This document shows, one piece after another, positions 41,564 to 49,231 of a stretch of 64,000 nucleotides of DNA. The stretch's first letter is position 1; every line of letters starts with the position of its first letter. This stretch comes from Candidatus Woesearchaeota archaeon (lineage in GTDB: Archaea > Nanobdellota > Nanobdellia > Woesearchaeales > JAHWIC01). The stretch spans positions 1 through 64,000 of the forward strand of contig JAHWIK010000015.1 of the NCBI GenBank assembly GCA_019322485.1, written 5' to 3'. The position numbers and the translations under genes were made by a program. The notes under the pieces were generated by a model that was not told the DNA's origin, did not search any database, and saw nothing but the letters and a program-made list of their open reading frames with translations.

Positions 41564-42829
41564 TTAATTTATCCAGCCTAATTCTTTAGCAGTTTGTTGG
41601 CAAATTACAATCTGGTTTAGATTGGCACCCTGTCCTCCTCCATCCTCAGACAACACGATACCACCACACATTAAACATGCCTTATTTTGAGGATATAAAG
41701 GTTCTTTATTGGGCTCAGGAATTCCTTCTGGTATGTTGCAGCAGGACATGTAGGGTCCCCTTGGACAAGGTGCTGTATATTTGTCCTTTACAAAAGAAAG
41801 ACCACTAAAATAACCAAGATTATGAGCATTTTCATGTATAAATGTTTCCAACTTTTCATCTCGATACGCGGATGAAGTTTCGAGTGAAATGTAAATGTTT
41901 GGGAAAGGGGCAAAACTTAAGAAACCTTGATAACCACCATTTTGATGGAAGTCATTTAAAAAAATTATCGTGATACTGTCATAATGACTTATATTGATTT
42001 TCTGTTTTTTAATTTCTTTATCAAAAAAATCTACTATATCTTGATTTGACCCTGTGCGCCTTCCTCTTTGTGGAGGATCTTCTTCCAGCTTATATGGTCC
42101 AAAAATTGAAACATTAAAGATGTCATTATCATAGCTATAGCCATACCTTGCTGCTTCTTTCTTGAAAAAGTCATTTATATAAAACAAAGAGTGGGGTCCT
42201 GGGCTTCTGGTTGGTACCGACTCGTCTGCTGTTACCTCGAGACCAAAATATCCATTAGGATTATTCAATACTTCTAAGAATGAAAAAGATTTATCTTCAA
42301 TATCACAGTTCAATTGGCCGTTTGTCCAAAAACATTCTCTTTCGCCACTTAAATAATGTGTTCTGCAACAATAATAAGCTCTGCCATATTCAAAATCATC
42401 CTTAGCTTTAAATTCAATAACTGCAATTTTAATTGGCCTTCTTAATGACCCTTTTATACATTTGCCACCCTCACAAACAGAAAGCCCAGAACATTTATCT
42501 TGACATGATTTTATACAAGCTCCATCTCTACAACCGTTTTCGCATTCATAAGGTTCAATTCTTATTCTATTGTTGCTGCAATAGTACTCATAAAGAGTAT
42601 TGTTATTTCTGCATCTATCGGTATATATCCTTGTTATGCTTTTGTTCAGCCTAAACCAAGTCTTATAGGTATAACTTACACTTCCTTTTGTAAAATAATT
42701 TTGGCCGTCACTATCTGAACAGGATTCAGAACTTAACCAAAAAAATCCTCCGGTAAAATCTTTTATTTCTGCTAAATATACGGCTAGGAGGAGTAAGACA
42801 ACCACAAGGATAATTGTTGACTTTTTCAT
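41564..42829 (-). CDS. Secreted metzincin-like metallopeptidase
   Basis: 421 residues with an N-terminal membrane anchor (about 4-22). A cysteine-rich domain (SCSDSDGQNYF; CRDGACIKSCQDKCSGLSVC) precedes the catalytic part. FIHENAHNLGYFSGL fits the HExxHxxGxx metzincin-type motif with a Gly in the usual place but Ser where the third ligand is usually His or Asp. A distal CLMCGGIVLSEDGG could hold the Met-turn. Extracytoplasmic protease is inferred. Divergent from the lipoprotein gene at 42983. Confidence 0.6.
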   Translation of the reverse strand: MKKSTIILVVVLLLLAVYLAEIKDFTGGFFWLSSESCSDSDGQNYFTKGSVSYTYKTWFRLNKSITRIYTDRCRNNNTLYEYYCSNNRIRIEPYECENGCRDGACIKSCQDKCSGLSVCEGGKCIKGSLRRPIKIAVIEFKAKDDFEYGRAYYCCRTHYLSGERECFWTNGQLNCDIEDKSFSFLEVLNNPNGYFGLEVTADESVPTRSPGPHSLFYINDFFKKEAARYGYSYDNDIFNVSIFGPYKLEEDPPQRGRRTGSNQDIVDFFDKEIKKQKINISHYDSITIIFLNDFHQNGGYQGFLSFAPFPNIYISLETSSAYRDEKLETFIHENAHNLGYFSGLSFVKDKYTAPCPRGPYMSCCNIPEGIPEPNKEPLYPQNKACLMCGGIVLSEDGGGQGANLNQIVICQQTAKELGWIN

Positions 42830-42982
42830 TGATTTAGATTATTTTTTTGGTTGTATATAAATTTTTTGACCCATTCAATCATTTTTTTGTTTATTGCTGA
42901 CCTGCTTTAAGCGGCTCTTGCAGACTCAAAAATTGAATATGCTATAGAAAACTATAAATACCAATTCATTCAAAATAAGAGT

Positions 42983-43444
42983 ATGAAATACACAATATTA
43001 TTGTCTTTATTGTCAATTATAATAATAAGCGGTTGTTATGCTGAAAAATTAAATGAGGGGGATATTTATATCGATAGGATTGAAATAGTGAATCAGAGGT
43101 CTTGCGAAGAAATTGAAGCAGCTATGGAAACATCGGAATTAGCGAGACTTGATGGTTATAAAACAATGGCTGAAGTTTATACTTATGTAAGCCCTATAGA
43201 AGAATCGAGTGGACAAGATTATGCTTGCATTATCTTAAGAGAGGATCAGTATGATATGTATAAAAAAACTGGCAAGTTAGGATATACTGGTTGGAAACCT
43301 GGACTAAATAAAGCTGAAAGTCTACTTGGATTAGAACTAGATAAAACCACTAAAGTGTATTTTTGTTGTTATATTGTTGATGAGAATGGAGAGAAGATTT
43401 CTAATGATTTATGCAGTGAAAAGACATTTGAAAAAGTTTGTTAG
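42983..43444 (+). CDS. Lipoprotein of unknown function
   Basis: 153 residues. Signal peptide with lipobox-like SIIIISGCYAEK (Cys at residue 18). Mature region is mixed Glu/Lys/Tyr with no recognised motif; it has five further cysteines. A TATA-like CTATAAATA about 25-30 nt upstream predicts leaderless translation at 42983. It lies opposite the metzincin-like gene and may share surface function. Confidence 0.65.
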   Translation: MKYTILLSLLSIIIISGCYAEKLNEGDIYIDRIEIVNQRSCEEIEAAMETSELARLDGYKTMAEVYTYVSPIEESSGQDYACIILREDQYDMYKKTGKLGYTGWKPGLNKAESLLGLELDKTTKVYFCCYIVDENGEKISNDLCSEKTFEKVC

Positions 43445-43556
43445 TAACAAAAGAGCGATTAAATTAGCAGCAGACTTTATAGTTAAATTAATTCTTGCTT
43501 TAGTCTTATTCTTTTTGGGAATAGTTTTTGTAATAAGATGGATAGGGTTATTTTAG
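43404..43556 (+). CDS. Possible small membrane protein overlapping upstream gene
   Basis: 50 residues from ATG 43404 (MIYAVKRHLKKFVSNKRAIK) with one hydrophobic helix (about 28-46, LILALVLFFLGIVFVIRW). The beginning overlaps the lipoprotein gene by about 40 bp in another frame, and an upstream TTG at 43374 would overlap more. No clear ribosome-binding site. A membrane helix with basic N-terminus is plausible, but the call is tentative. Confidence 0.35.
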   Translation: MIYAVKRHLKKFVSNKRAIKLAADFIVKLILALVLFFLGIVFVIRWIGLF

Positions 43557-43603
43557 TGGATGAGCCGCCTATATGTTCTTTCTGAATTGGATATAGTTGA
43601 TAT

Positions 43604-43954
43604 TTACCTTATCTCAACTTCACAGGTCTTCTTCGGCTCAACAGAAGCCTTTAGGACTCTTATTGTAAGTCCAAGAGCGCTTCTCTCTGTTCCTGTTGTT
43701 ATGGTCAGGGTTTCTTCATCAACCCTTATCCTGCAGAAGGTTTCCTGCGGGCTGACATCAACAAGGATAAGATTTCTGCCTTCATGCTCAGTGATAAATC
43801 CTTTTCTAAGCACTACAACAGGTTCTGGCTCAGGCTCTTTCTCTACTGCTGCTTCTTCTTCAGCTGCAGCCTCTGGTTCAGGAGCTTCCTCCTCAACAGG
43901 CTTAGCGCAGCCAATAAGCAAAAACAAGATAAGAACTGAAATTATCTTTTTCAT
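43604..43954 (-). CDS. Lipoprotein with small C-terminal domain, paralogue of the next gene
   Basis: 116 residues. Signal peptide with lipobox-like LFLLIGCAKP, an Ala/Glu/Pro-rich linker, and a C-terminal domain (about 50-116) that closely parallels the C-terminus of the neighbour at 43959: GRNLILVDVSPQETFCRIRV versus GKDVILSHVSPKKTYCSFRV, each with a final Cys-x-V/M block. Likely duplicated surface module. Function unknown; the conserved Cys pair may form a disulfide. Confidence 0.7.
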   Translation of the reverse strand: MKKIISVLILFLLIGCAKPVEEEAPEPEAAAEEEAAVEKEPEPEPVVVLRKGFITEHEGRNLILVDVSPQETFCRIRVDEETLTITTGTERSALGLTIRVLKASVEPKKTCEVEIR

Positions 43955-43958
43955 ATTA

Positions 43959-44447
43959 TCACCTCAACATAACTCTGCATGTTTCATCAGGGCTAAGGGA
44001 TGGTTCAAGCACTTCTATGGTAATGCCCTGGATGCTTCTTGACTTTCCTTTGGTTATCAATATGCTCTCGCCATCTACCCTGAACGAGCAGTATGTTTTT
44101 TTTGGGCTTACATGGCTTAGAATAACATCCTTGCCCCTGAATTGAGTAACAATCCCAATTTCAAGCACTGTGCCAGGTTTTGGCGGCTCAGGCTCTGCCT
44201 CAACCTCTTCTATTTCCTCAACAACAGGCTCAAATTTAGGCTCTTCTTTTTTTCTTTCTGGTATTAACTCCTTGATGTTGCTTCTTACATCTTCGATAGA
44301 AATAAACTGCGATAGGTCTGGTCCAGCTAGAAACAGAAAAGCGAGAAGAAGCACAACCACAATAGCTATGTTAATCATGCGCGCCTTTCTTTGCTTCTCT
44401 AATTCATCTATGTCCTGTATTAACTTGGTTTCTGTTGTTTTCTTCAT
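43959..44447 (-). CDS. Membrane-anchored protein with same C-terminal domain as the lipoprotein
   Basis: 162 residues. Cytoplasmic charged N-terminus (about 1-22), one membrane helix (about 23-42), Pro/Glu/Val linker (KFEPVVEEIEEVEAEPEPPK), then the C-terminal domain shared with the downstream lipoprotein (GIVTQFRGKDVILSHVSPKK; ITIEVLEPSLSPDETCRVML). It overlaps the preceding basic-protein gene as ATGA and lies 4 bp from the lipoprotein gene. Function unknown. Confidence 0.7.
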   Translation of the reverse strand: MKKTTETKLIQDIDELEKQRKARMINIAIVVVLLLAFLFLAGPDLSQFISIEDVRSNIKELIPERKKEEPKFEPVVEEIEEVEAEPEPPKPGTVLEIGIVTQFRGKDVILSHVSPKKTYCSFRVDGESILITKGKSRSIQGITIEVLEPSLSPDETCRVMLR

Positions 44448-44752
44448 AGTCTCTTGTATTCCTTCTTAACTCGTACCTTAATCTTGTTTATAGGAGCAAA
44501 GACTGGCCTCCCAAGGTGGTTAAACTCAACTCTTTTCTTCTCTTCATCTATATGCCTTACCTCTCCTTCTATATGGGGCTTGTCAGCTAGCCTAACCACA
44601 TCGTGCATGGTTATTTGGTGTATACTGCGGACTGATTTCCAGCGGCCTCCCTTGCTTTTTACTCTGACCTGATGTATTTTAGCACTACTATCAGCTACTG
44701 ATGAGCCAAATTTTTCGTGATGAGGCCTTCTCCTGGAAAATATTATTGACAT
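44444..44752 (-). CDS. Small basic protein, possible KOW/SH3-like
   Basis: 102 residues, very basic, no membrane segment. The block ITMHDVVRLADKPHIEGEVR followed by HIDEEKKRVEFNHLGRPVFA has the alternating strand pattern of SH3/KOW-like domains, but no family was recognised. It may be cytoplasmic and cotranscribed with the two anchored proteins downstream (ATGA overlap). Confidence 0.6.
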   Translation of the reverse strand: MSIIFSRRRPHHEKFGSSVADSSAKIHQVRVKSKGGRWKSVRSIHQITMHDVVRLADKPHIEGEVRHIDEEKKRVEFNHLGRPVFAPINKIKVRVKKEYKRL

Positions 44753-44800
44753 TTTTATTCCTTTTATGATATATGCAAAGCACTTATTTAAGTTTTACTG

Positions 44801-46045
44801 TTATTTCTTTTTGCTCTTTACCTTCTTTTTTCTTTTCAATTTTCTGCCGCATTTATAGCAGAATTTAGCGCCTGGCGCATTCCTGGCTTTGCATTTCCTG
44901 CATATGGTGAGCTTAGGCTTTGGCTGTTCTTTTAATTTTTTAGCTTTGATAATCCTGTAGATAATCCATCCAATTAAAATCAAAAAAGCCAGGCCTAAAG
45001 TTCCGAATGCAATTGTGTTCATAAAAGCCCTTAATTTCCATGCTTCCTGGGCCTCTTTTTTTATATCAGCTAATTCCTTTATGCGTTCTTCATCCTCTGT
45101 TCTTTTGCACTCACCGCAGTCAGCAGCACAGCCCCTACATGTTTCTCCAGGCTGGCAAACACCATCACCGCACCAGTCGCAATCCTCAGCACAAACACCC
45201 TGCTCTTCAACCTCACAGATGCCATTTCCGCAGTATGTTTCACAAACACCTAAGGAGGTGCACCTTTCATAGGCGCCGCAGGCACAATCCTTTGCAGAAT
45301 TCCTGCAGTTTTCGTTAACTCCAGCATCACAAAAGCCGTCATTTCTTATAAACGGCGAATGGCTGCATGCCTTATGCACGCAATAGCTCCCTTCGCACTC
45401 ATCTGCTTCATTGCAGAATTGTCCATCACATTTGCCTACATCAACTGGGCAGTTGCTGCATGTCTCGTATTGTTTCTCTTTCACCTCATTGCCGCAGTAG
45501 GTTGCGCATTTACGCTCATCAACATCTCTTTTGGAATCGCCTTTATCATCTATACAGCTTTTATTTGGGTCACAGGAACAGTCATTTTCTGCGCTGATGC
45601 AGGATTCGTAGCTGTTCCTTGTAGTGCAGATGCCATCACCTTCATATCCAAAGTCAAAACTTATTGTCTTGGTCTCTGTCTTTGTTGGCGGTGATGTCGG
45701 CCATGGATAGCAGGTCCATGTCTGCTTGCCAACACAGTTTACAATCAGGGGGGTTGAAACATGCCCGAAAATACCCTTTGCTTCTACCCTAAACCCAAAA
45801 TTCTTAGTCTGCCCCGCCACAAGGTCTTCGCCTATATCCCCATTATGGTCTTCAGTTTTCCAATTGCATGTAAGCTTGCAGATATTGCTAAGACCCATAT
45901 TGATGTTAGAAGTAAGTTCTACAGTCTCCCCCTGGTAAGGAAGGGATGCAGGACTGGGAATAGAACCAATGGTATACTCATAGGCATATGCAGGCTGAAG
46001 ACTTACTAATAAAACAAACAAAATGCATAGCGGTGTTTTGAGCAT
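44801..46045 (-). CDS. Secreted, membrane-anchored cysteine-rich protein with C-terminal zinc ribbon
   Basis: 414 residues. Signal peptide (about 1-21), a beta-rich N-terminal domain, then a dense disulfide region with repeated CGNGICEVEEQGVCAEDCDWC and CGDGVCQPGETCRGCAADCG units, a helical stretch and one membrane helix (about 343-367). The cytoplasmic end is a zinc-ribbon CRKCKARNAPGAKFCYKCGR plus a basic tail. Resembles the Cys-rich units of the neighbouring lipase-like gene. Function unknown. Confidence 0.75.
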   Translation of the reverse strand: MLKTPLCILFVLLVSLQPAYAYEYTIGSIPSPASLPYQGETVELTSNINMGLSNICKLTCNWKTEDHNGDIGEDLVAGQTKNFGFRVEAKGIFGHVSTPLIVNCVGKQTWTCYPWPTSPPTKTETKTISFDFGYEGDGICTTRNSYESCISAENDCSCDPNKSCIDDKGDSKRDVDERKCATYCGNEVKEKQYETCSNCPVDVGKCDGQFCNEADECEGSYCVHKACSHSPFIRNDGFCDAGVNENCRNSAKDCACGAYERCTSLGVCETYCGNGICEVEEQGVCAEDCDWCGDGVCQPGETCRGCAADCGECKRTEDEERIKELADIKKEAQEAWKLRAFMNTIAFGTLGLAFLILIGWIIYRIIKAKKLKEQPKPKLTICRKCKARNAPGAKFCYKCGRKLKRKKKVKSKKK

Positions 46046-46084
46046 TTTTACTATACCTTGTCCTTTTGTAATTTAAAGTTTTCC

Positions 46085-47503
46085 TTAACCTGCTATAAAC
46101 TCTATGATTCTGTCATATACTTCCGGGGTAGTTAGAGGATACAGCATATAAGTGTGCTTAAACCTTTCTCCAGTGTAAGCCAGGTTCTTAGCGCCTTGTA
46201 AAGGCACGCTTGTAGAGCAGACAACATCATCATGGTATAGTTCAGTCTTGCCGCAGGGATAATAAGGCACTACACCAGCAACATGAATCATTCCTTTTTT
46301 TGCTTTTCCGGTTATAGTCAGGTATCTTGTTCTACCTGGGGTTTCATCACCTGAGTTCAGCCTTGTCAGGAATGGACTTCCCTCAACCATGTCATAGCAC
46401 TCCAGCCCAGGATGGGAAAAACTGCAGCCCACTGCAGGAGCTATTATATTTTCCCCGCCAATAATTCCGTGGTTTGGTGTTCCGATTGTAACAAGAACCT
46501 CAACACTCCCGCTTCCATATTTTCTTATATATTCTCTTGACACTAATCCGCCCATGGAATGGGCTATGATTATGACCTTGTTCTTTCCAGTGTAGTGCTT
46601 TAAGGTATCTATTGTCTTCTTAATCCTGTCTGAGTAGGCTGAGATATCCTTTTCATCCTCAACGCCAATTATCGAGCCCCTGTCATCATATACACCTAGG
46701 TAATAGGTTGTTCTTACACAGACTGGTTTGTTTAGCTTTCCCCACAGTCCTGCTCCAACAGATTCCTCTCTTGCGCTTGGCAGCAGGATACCTTTGTTGA
46801 TATAAAGGCCGTCTTTCTCAAGTTTATTCTGGAACTCTAAAAAATGATTTATGTTAGAATAATCTACATCCTCATTTTCTTTTGCAGAATGCCCATGGAT
46901 AAGGATAATTGGTAAATCAGTGTTGGGGTCAACGCTTTCTTGGGGTATGTATTCCTCTTTGCAGTCTGCAGGGCAATTCATTGGATTTTCATTAGCATCG
47001 CATCTTCCATTGCCGCAGGTTATAATCTCGCATCTTCTTGTTTTTGTGTTGCATCTTCCGTTAACACCACATCTGCAGTCATTAGGCGCTGTAACACAGT
47101 TTTCCCCAAGTTCAGATTCACAGAGGCCGTCCTGGCAGTCAACTAAACCGCAGTCCTTGTCGCAGCCAAGCCCACACTCCCCAGGATTGCAGATTAGGTC
47201 GCCGCAATAAGAGTCTGCCTCGCAGCTTCCGCAGTCTTTTGCGCATGCAGAACAGCTTTCTTCTGCCTGGCAGAAATAATCCCCGCACCAGTCGCAGTCT
47301 AAGGAACATATGCCTCCCTCGTCTTCCTGGCAGATTCCGTCACCGCACCAGTCGCAATCAGCAAAACACAGTTCAACCTCATTTTCCTGGCAGATTCCAT
47401 CACCGCAATAAGGCTTATTTGCAATGAAGAATAAATAACCAGAACCGCTTACCAAAAGGACAATGATGAACACCACAACTATTTCATTTTCAGATATTTT
47501 CAT
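46085..47503 (-). CDS. Secreted cysteine-rich alpha/beta hydrolase (lipase-like)
   Basis: 472 residues. An N-terminal membrane anchor (about 7-27) is followed by five to six cysteine-rich repeats (YCGDGICQENEVELCFADC and variants, about 32-185). The C-terminal half (about 195-470) is an alpha/beta hydrolase: LPIILIHGHSAKE oxyanion strand, IIIAHSMGGLVSREYI nucleophile elbow, and VTIGTPNHGIIGG. Fits lipase/PGAP1-like esterases acting outside the cell. Substrate unknown. Confidence 0.82.
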   Translation of the reverse strand: MKISENEIVVVFIIVLLVSGSGYLFFIANKPYCGDGICQENEVELCFADCDWCGDGICQEDEGGICSLDCDWCGDYFCQAEESCSACAKDCGSCEADSYCGDLICNPGECGLGCDKDCGLVDCQDGLCESELGENCVTAPNDCRCGVNGRCNTKTRRCEIITCGNGRCDANENPMNCPADCKEEYIPQESVDPNTDLPIILIHGHSAKENEDVDYSNINHFLEFQNKLEKDGLYINKGILLPSAREESVGAGLWGKLNKPVCVRTTYYLGVYDDRGSIIGVEDEKDISAYSDRIKKTIDTLKHYTGKNKVIIIAHSMGGLVSREYIRKYGSGSVEVLVTIGTPNHGIIGGENIIAPAVGCSFSHPGLECYDMVEGSPFLTRLNSGDETPGRTRYLTITGKAKKGMIHVAGVVPYYPCGKTELYHDDVVCSTSVPLQGAKNLAYTGERFKHTYMLYPLTTPEVYDRIIEFIAG

Positions 47504-47586
47504 AGGTGTGAGTTGGGGATTATCCTATTTAAGTTTTTGCTAAATTTAAAAAAACTTATAAAGAGGTTTGGACTTCCGGCAGTTAT

Positions 47587-47703
47587 ATGGCTCCTCTAGA
47601 AGTATCGGAAATGGCCCTGAGAATTGGTGTTCCTGTGTTGATGGGTATTACAGCTAGTGTCTATATTTTTGACTATTTTCTTAGAAGAAGGCAGTATGAT
47701 TAG
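47587..47703 (+). CDS. Tiny single-span membrane protein
   Basis: 38 residues, MAPLEVSEMALRIGVPVLMG ... FLRRRQYD, with a hydrophobic middle and a basic end. A TATA-like AACTTATAAAG about 30 nt upstream of ATG 47587 predicts a leaderless transcript, which supports expression. Its stop overlaps the convergent gene's stop by 4 bp. Function unknown. Confidence 0.5.
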   Translation: MAPLEVSEMALRIGVPVLMGITASVYIFDYFLRRRQYD

Positions 47704-48053
47704 TCTTTTGTGATTAGCTCATCAGCCTCAATATAAGGCTTTGTTCCTGCAAAAGGAATCTCACCATAACGGATTGTCCCCCTTACAACATAATCAACCT
47801 CATACTCAAATGTTTGCTGCGCTACTGCTTTCTTTACATAAAGATAAGGGCCACCGCTTACCTTAGCCCATTCCCGCTTTGCTGTTCCATCTATGATGCC
47901 CCTTATCTCAACTTCCATGCCTTCATACTTTTCAGGATTATCATTTATTGCTTTAATCAATGCACCATCACTTGCTTTTCTTACAATAATCTCATAGCCA
48001 CCAAACTGGCAGCCGCATAAAAAAATTAAAAATAAAACTAATAGTTTTTTCAT
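47700..48053 (-). CDS. OB-fold-like lipoprotein
   Basis: 117 residues. Lipobox-like LIFLCGCQFGG, then a compact beta-rich domain: NPEKYEGMEVEIRGIIDG, YLYVKKAVAQQTFEYEVDYV and VRGTIRYGEIPF resemble an OB-fold (DUF4131/tRNA_anti-like) of lipoproteins. It overlaps the preceding anchored protein by 4 bp, so the two are cotranscribed. Function unknown. Confidence 0.7.
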   Translation of the reverse strand: MKKLLVLFLIFLCGCQFGGYEIIVRKASDGALIKAINDNPEKYEGMEVEIRGIIDGTAKREWAKVSGGPYLYVKKAVAQQTFEYEVDYVVRGTIRYGEIPFAGTKPYIEADELITKD

Positions 48054-49231
48054 TTTTTCTTCCTCTTTTTAGGCTTTAGTTTCTTTATCATTATTATCAA
48101 TGCTGCAGCTATAATAGCTAAGGCAACTGCCACATACAACAATGGAGATACCTTTCTTTCTGCTTCGTGCAGCTCTATTGTAAACTCCCTTTCAAAGGTT
48201 TTATCTTTATAGTAAGCCTTTGCCTTTAGTTCATAAGATCCAAGCTCCAGCTCATGCGCTTCCCAATGAAGCCTTACAGAGCTGTTCCTGTTTGGTTCGA
48301 TATCAATCCTGTTTGCTTCCATAGCTGCAATTACTGTGCCATTCCTGATAATATCTGCAGTCAGGTTAACATCCTCAAGCTCTTTATTCCAGTTTGACCC
48401 TAAGAACATATTTATCCTGTTGATTTTATCAACAACAGCAGTTCTTGTTCCTAAGAAAATCAGCACCCCTTCTTCACCAATCCTAAAACTTCCAGTTTCT
48501 TCTACTGCTTTTCCGGAAAACTTAATGATTGATTCTGCATCATACTCACCAGGCTTGAACAGGAACTTCTTTATGGTTAATTGGTTTTCATGACTTTTTC
48601 CAGGCTCAATAGTAAATGTTGCTTTTGGCAGGGATAGTATCTTCTTCTCTGTATTTCCCAGAATCTTATAACCAAGCACTACATCATGGAATCCATTTAC
48701 AAGTGCAGCTTTGTACAGGCTTGCAACTTTCTCTTTATTCTCATATATGTTAAGGTCATTCTCTATTCCTCCAATTGTTATTGCGCCTTTGTTTTCCATT
48801 ACTGTTGTAAATTTCATAAGATATTGGCTGTCATCAATAACCAAAAGCTCTGTTTTAAGGTATTCCTCAGGATACGGAACAAATAAATTAACCGTATGAT
48901 GTACTGATGGCTTTGTTGTTACTGTTCCTGAACCTGCTGGTTCTTCATATACAACTATCTTAGCCTGATGCTCGCCAGGCCCGAAAGGCCCTGATAGGTT
49001 AAAGCTGAATTCTTTTGGGCCTATTACAACCCCTTCACGCGCAATCTCCACGTCAAGCTCACCTTCAACACCAATTGTAATCCTTGTTGGAAGGTTTGAT
49101 GAAGGTATAACTGTAAAAACACCTGAATGCTCTTTATTCCCAAAGAAATCTGTCTTTGCGGGCATTGCCCCTAAAGCAAACACAGCGTCTATTGAAAGCA
49201 CCAATATAATAAATAAAATCCATTTTTTCAT
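48050..49231 (-). CDS. Secreted beta-sandwich protein with C-terminal membrane anchor
   Basis: 393 residues. Signal peptide (about 1-19), then multiple Ig-like/CARDB-type beta domains (e.g. KATFTIEPGKSHENQLTIKK; VRLHWEAHELELGSYELKAK), and a C-terminal helix (about 362-383) followed by a basic KKLKPKKRKKK tail. Several NxS/T sites. It overlaps the giant gene upstream by 4 bp. Possibly part of a surface complex with the large repeat protein; inference. Confidence 0.75.
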   Translation of the reverse strand: MKKWILFIILVLSIDAVFALGAMPAKTDFFGNKEHSGVFTVIPSSNLPTRITIGVEGELDVEIAREGVVIGPKEFSFNLSGPFGPGEHQAKIVVYEEPAGSGTVTTKPSVHHTVNLFVPYPEEYLKTELLVIDDSQYLMKFTTVMENKGAITIGGIENDLNIYENKEKVASLYKAALVNGFHDVVLGYKILGNTEKKILSLPKATFTIEPGKSHENQLTIKKFLFKPGEYDAESIIKFSGKAVEETGSFRIGEEGVLIFLGTRTAVVDKINRINMFLGSNWNKELEDVNLTADIIRNGTVIAAMEANRIDIEPNRNSSVRLHWEAHELELGSYELKAKAYYKDKTFEREFTIELHEAERKVSPLLYVAVALAIIAAALIIMIKKLKPKKRKKK

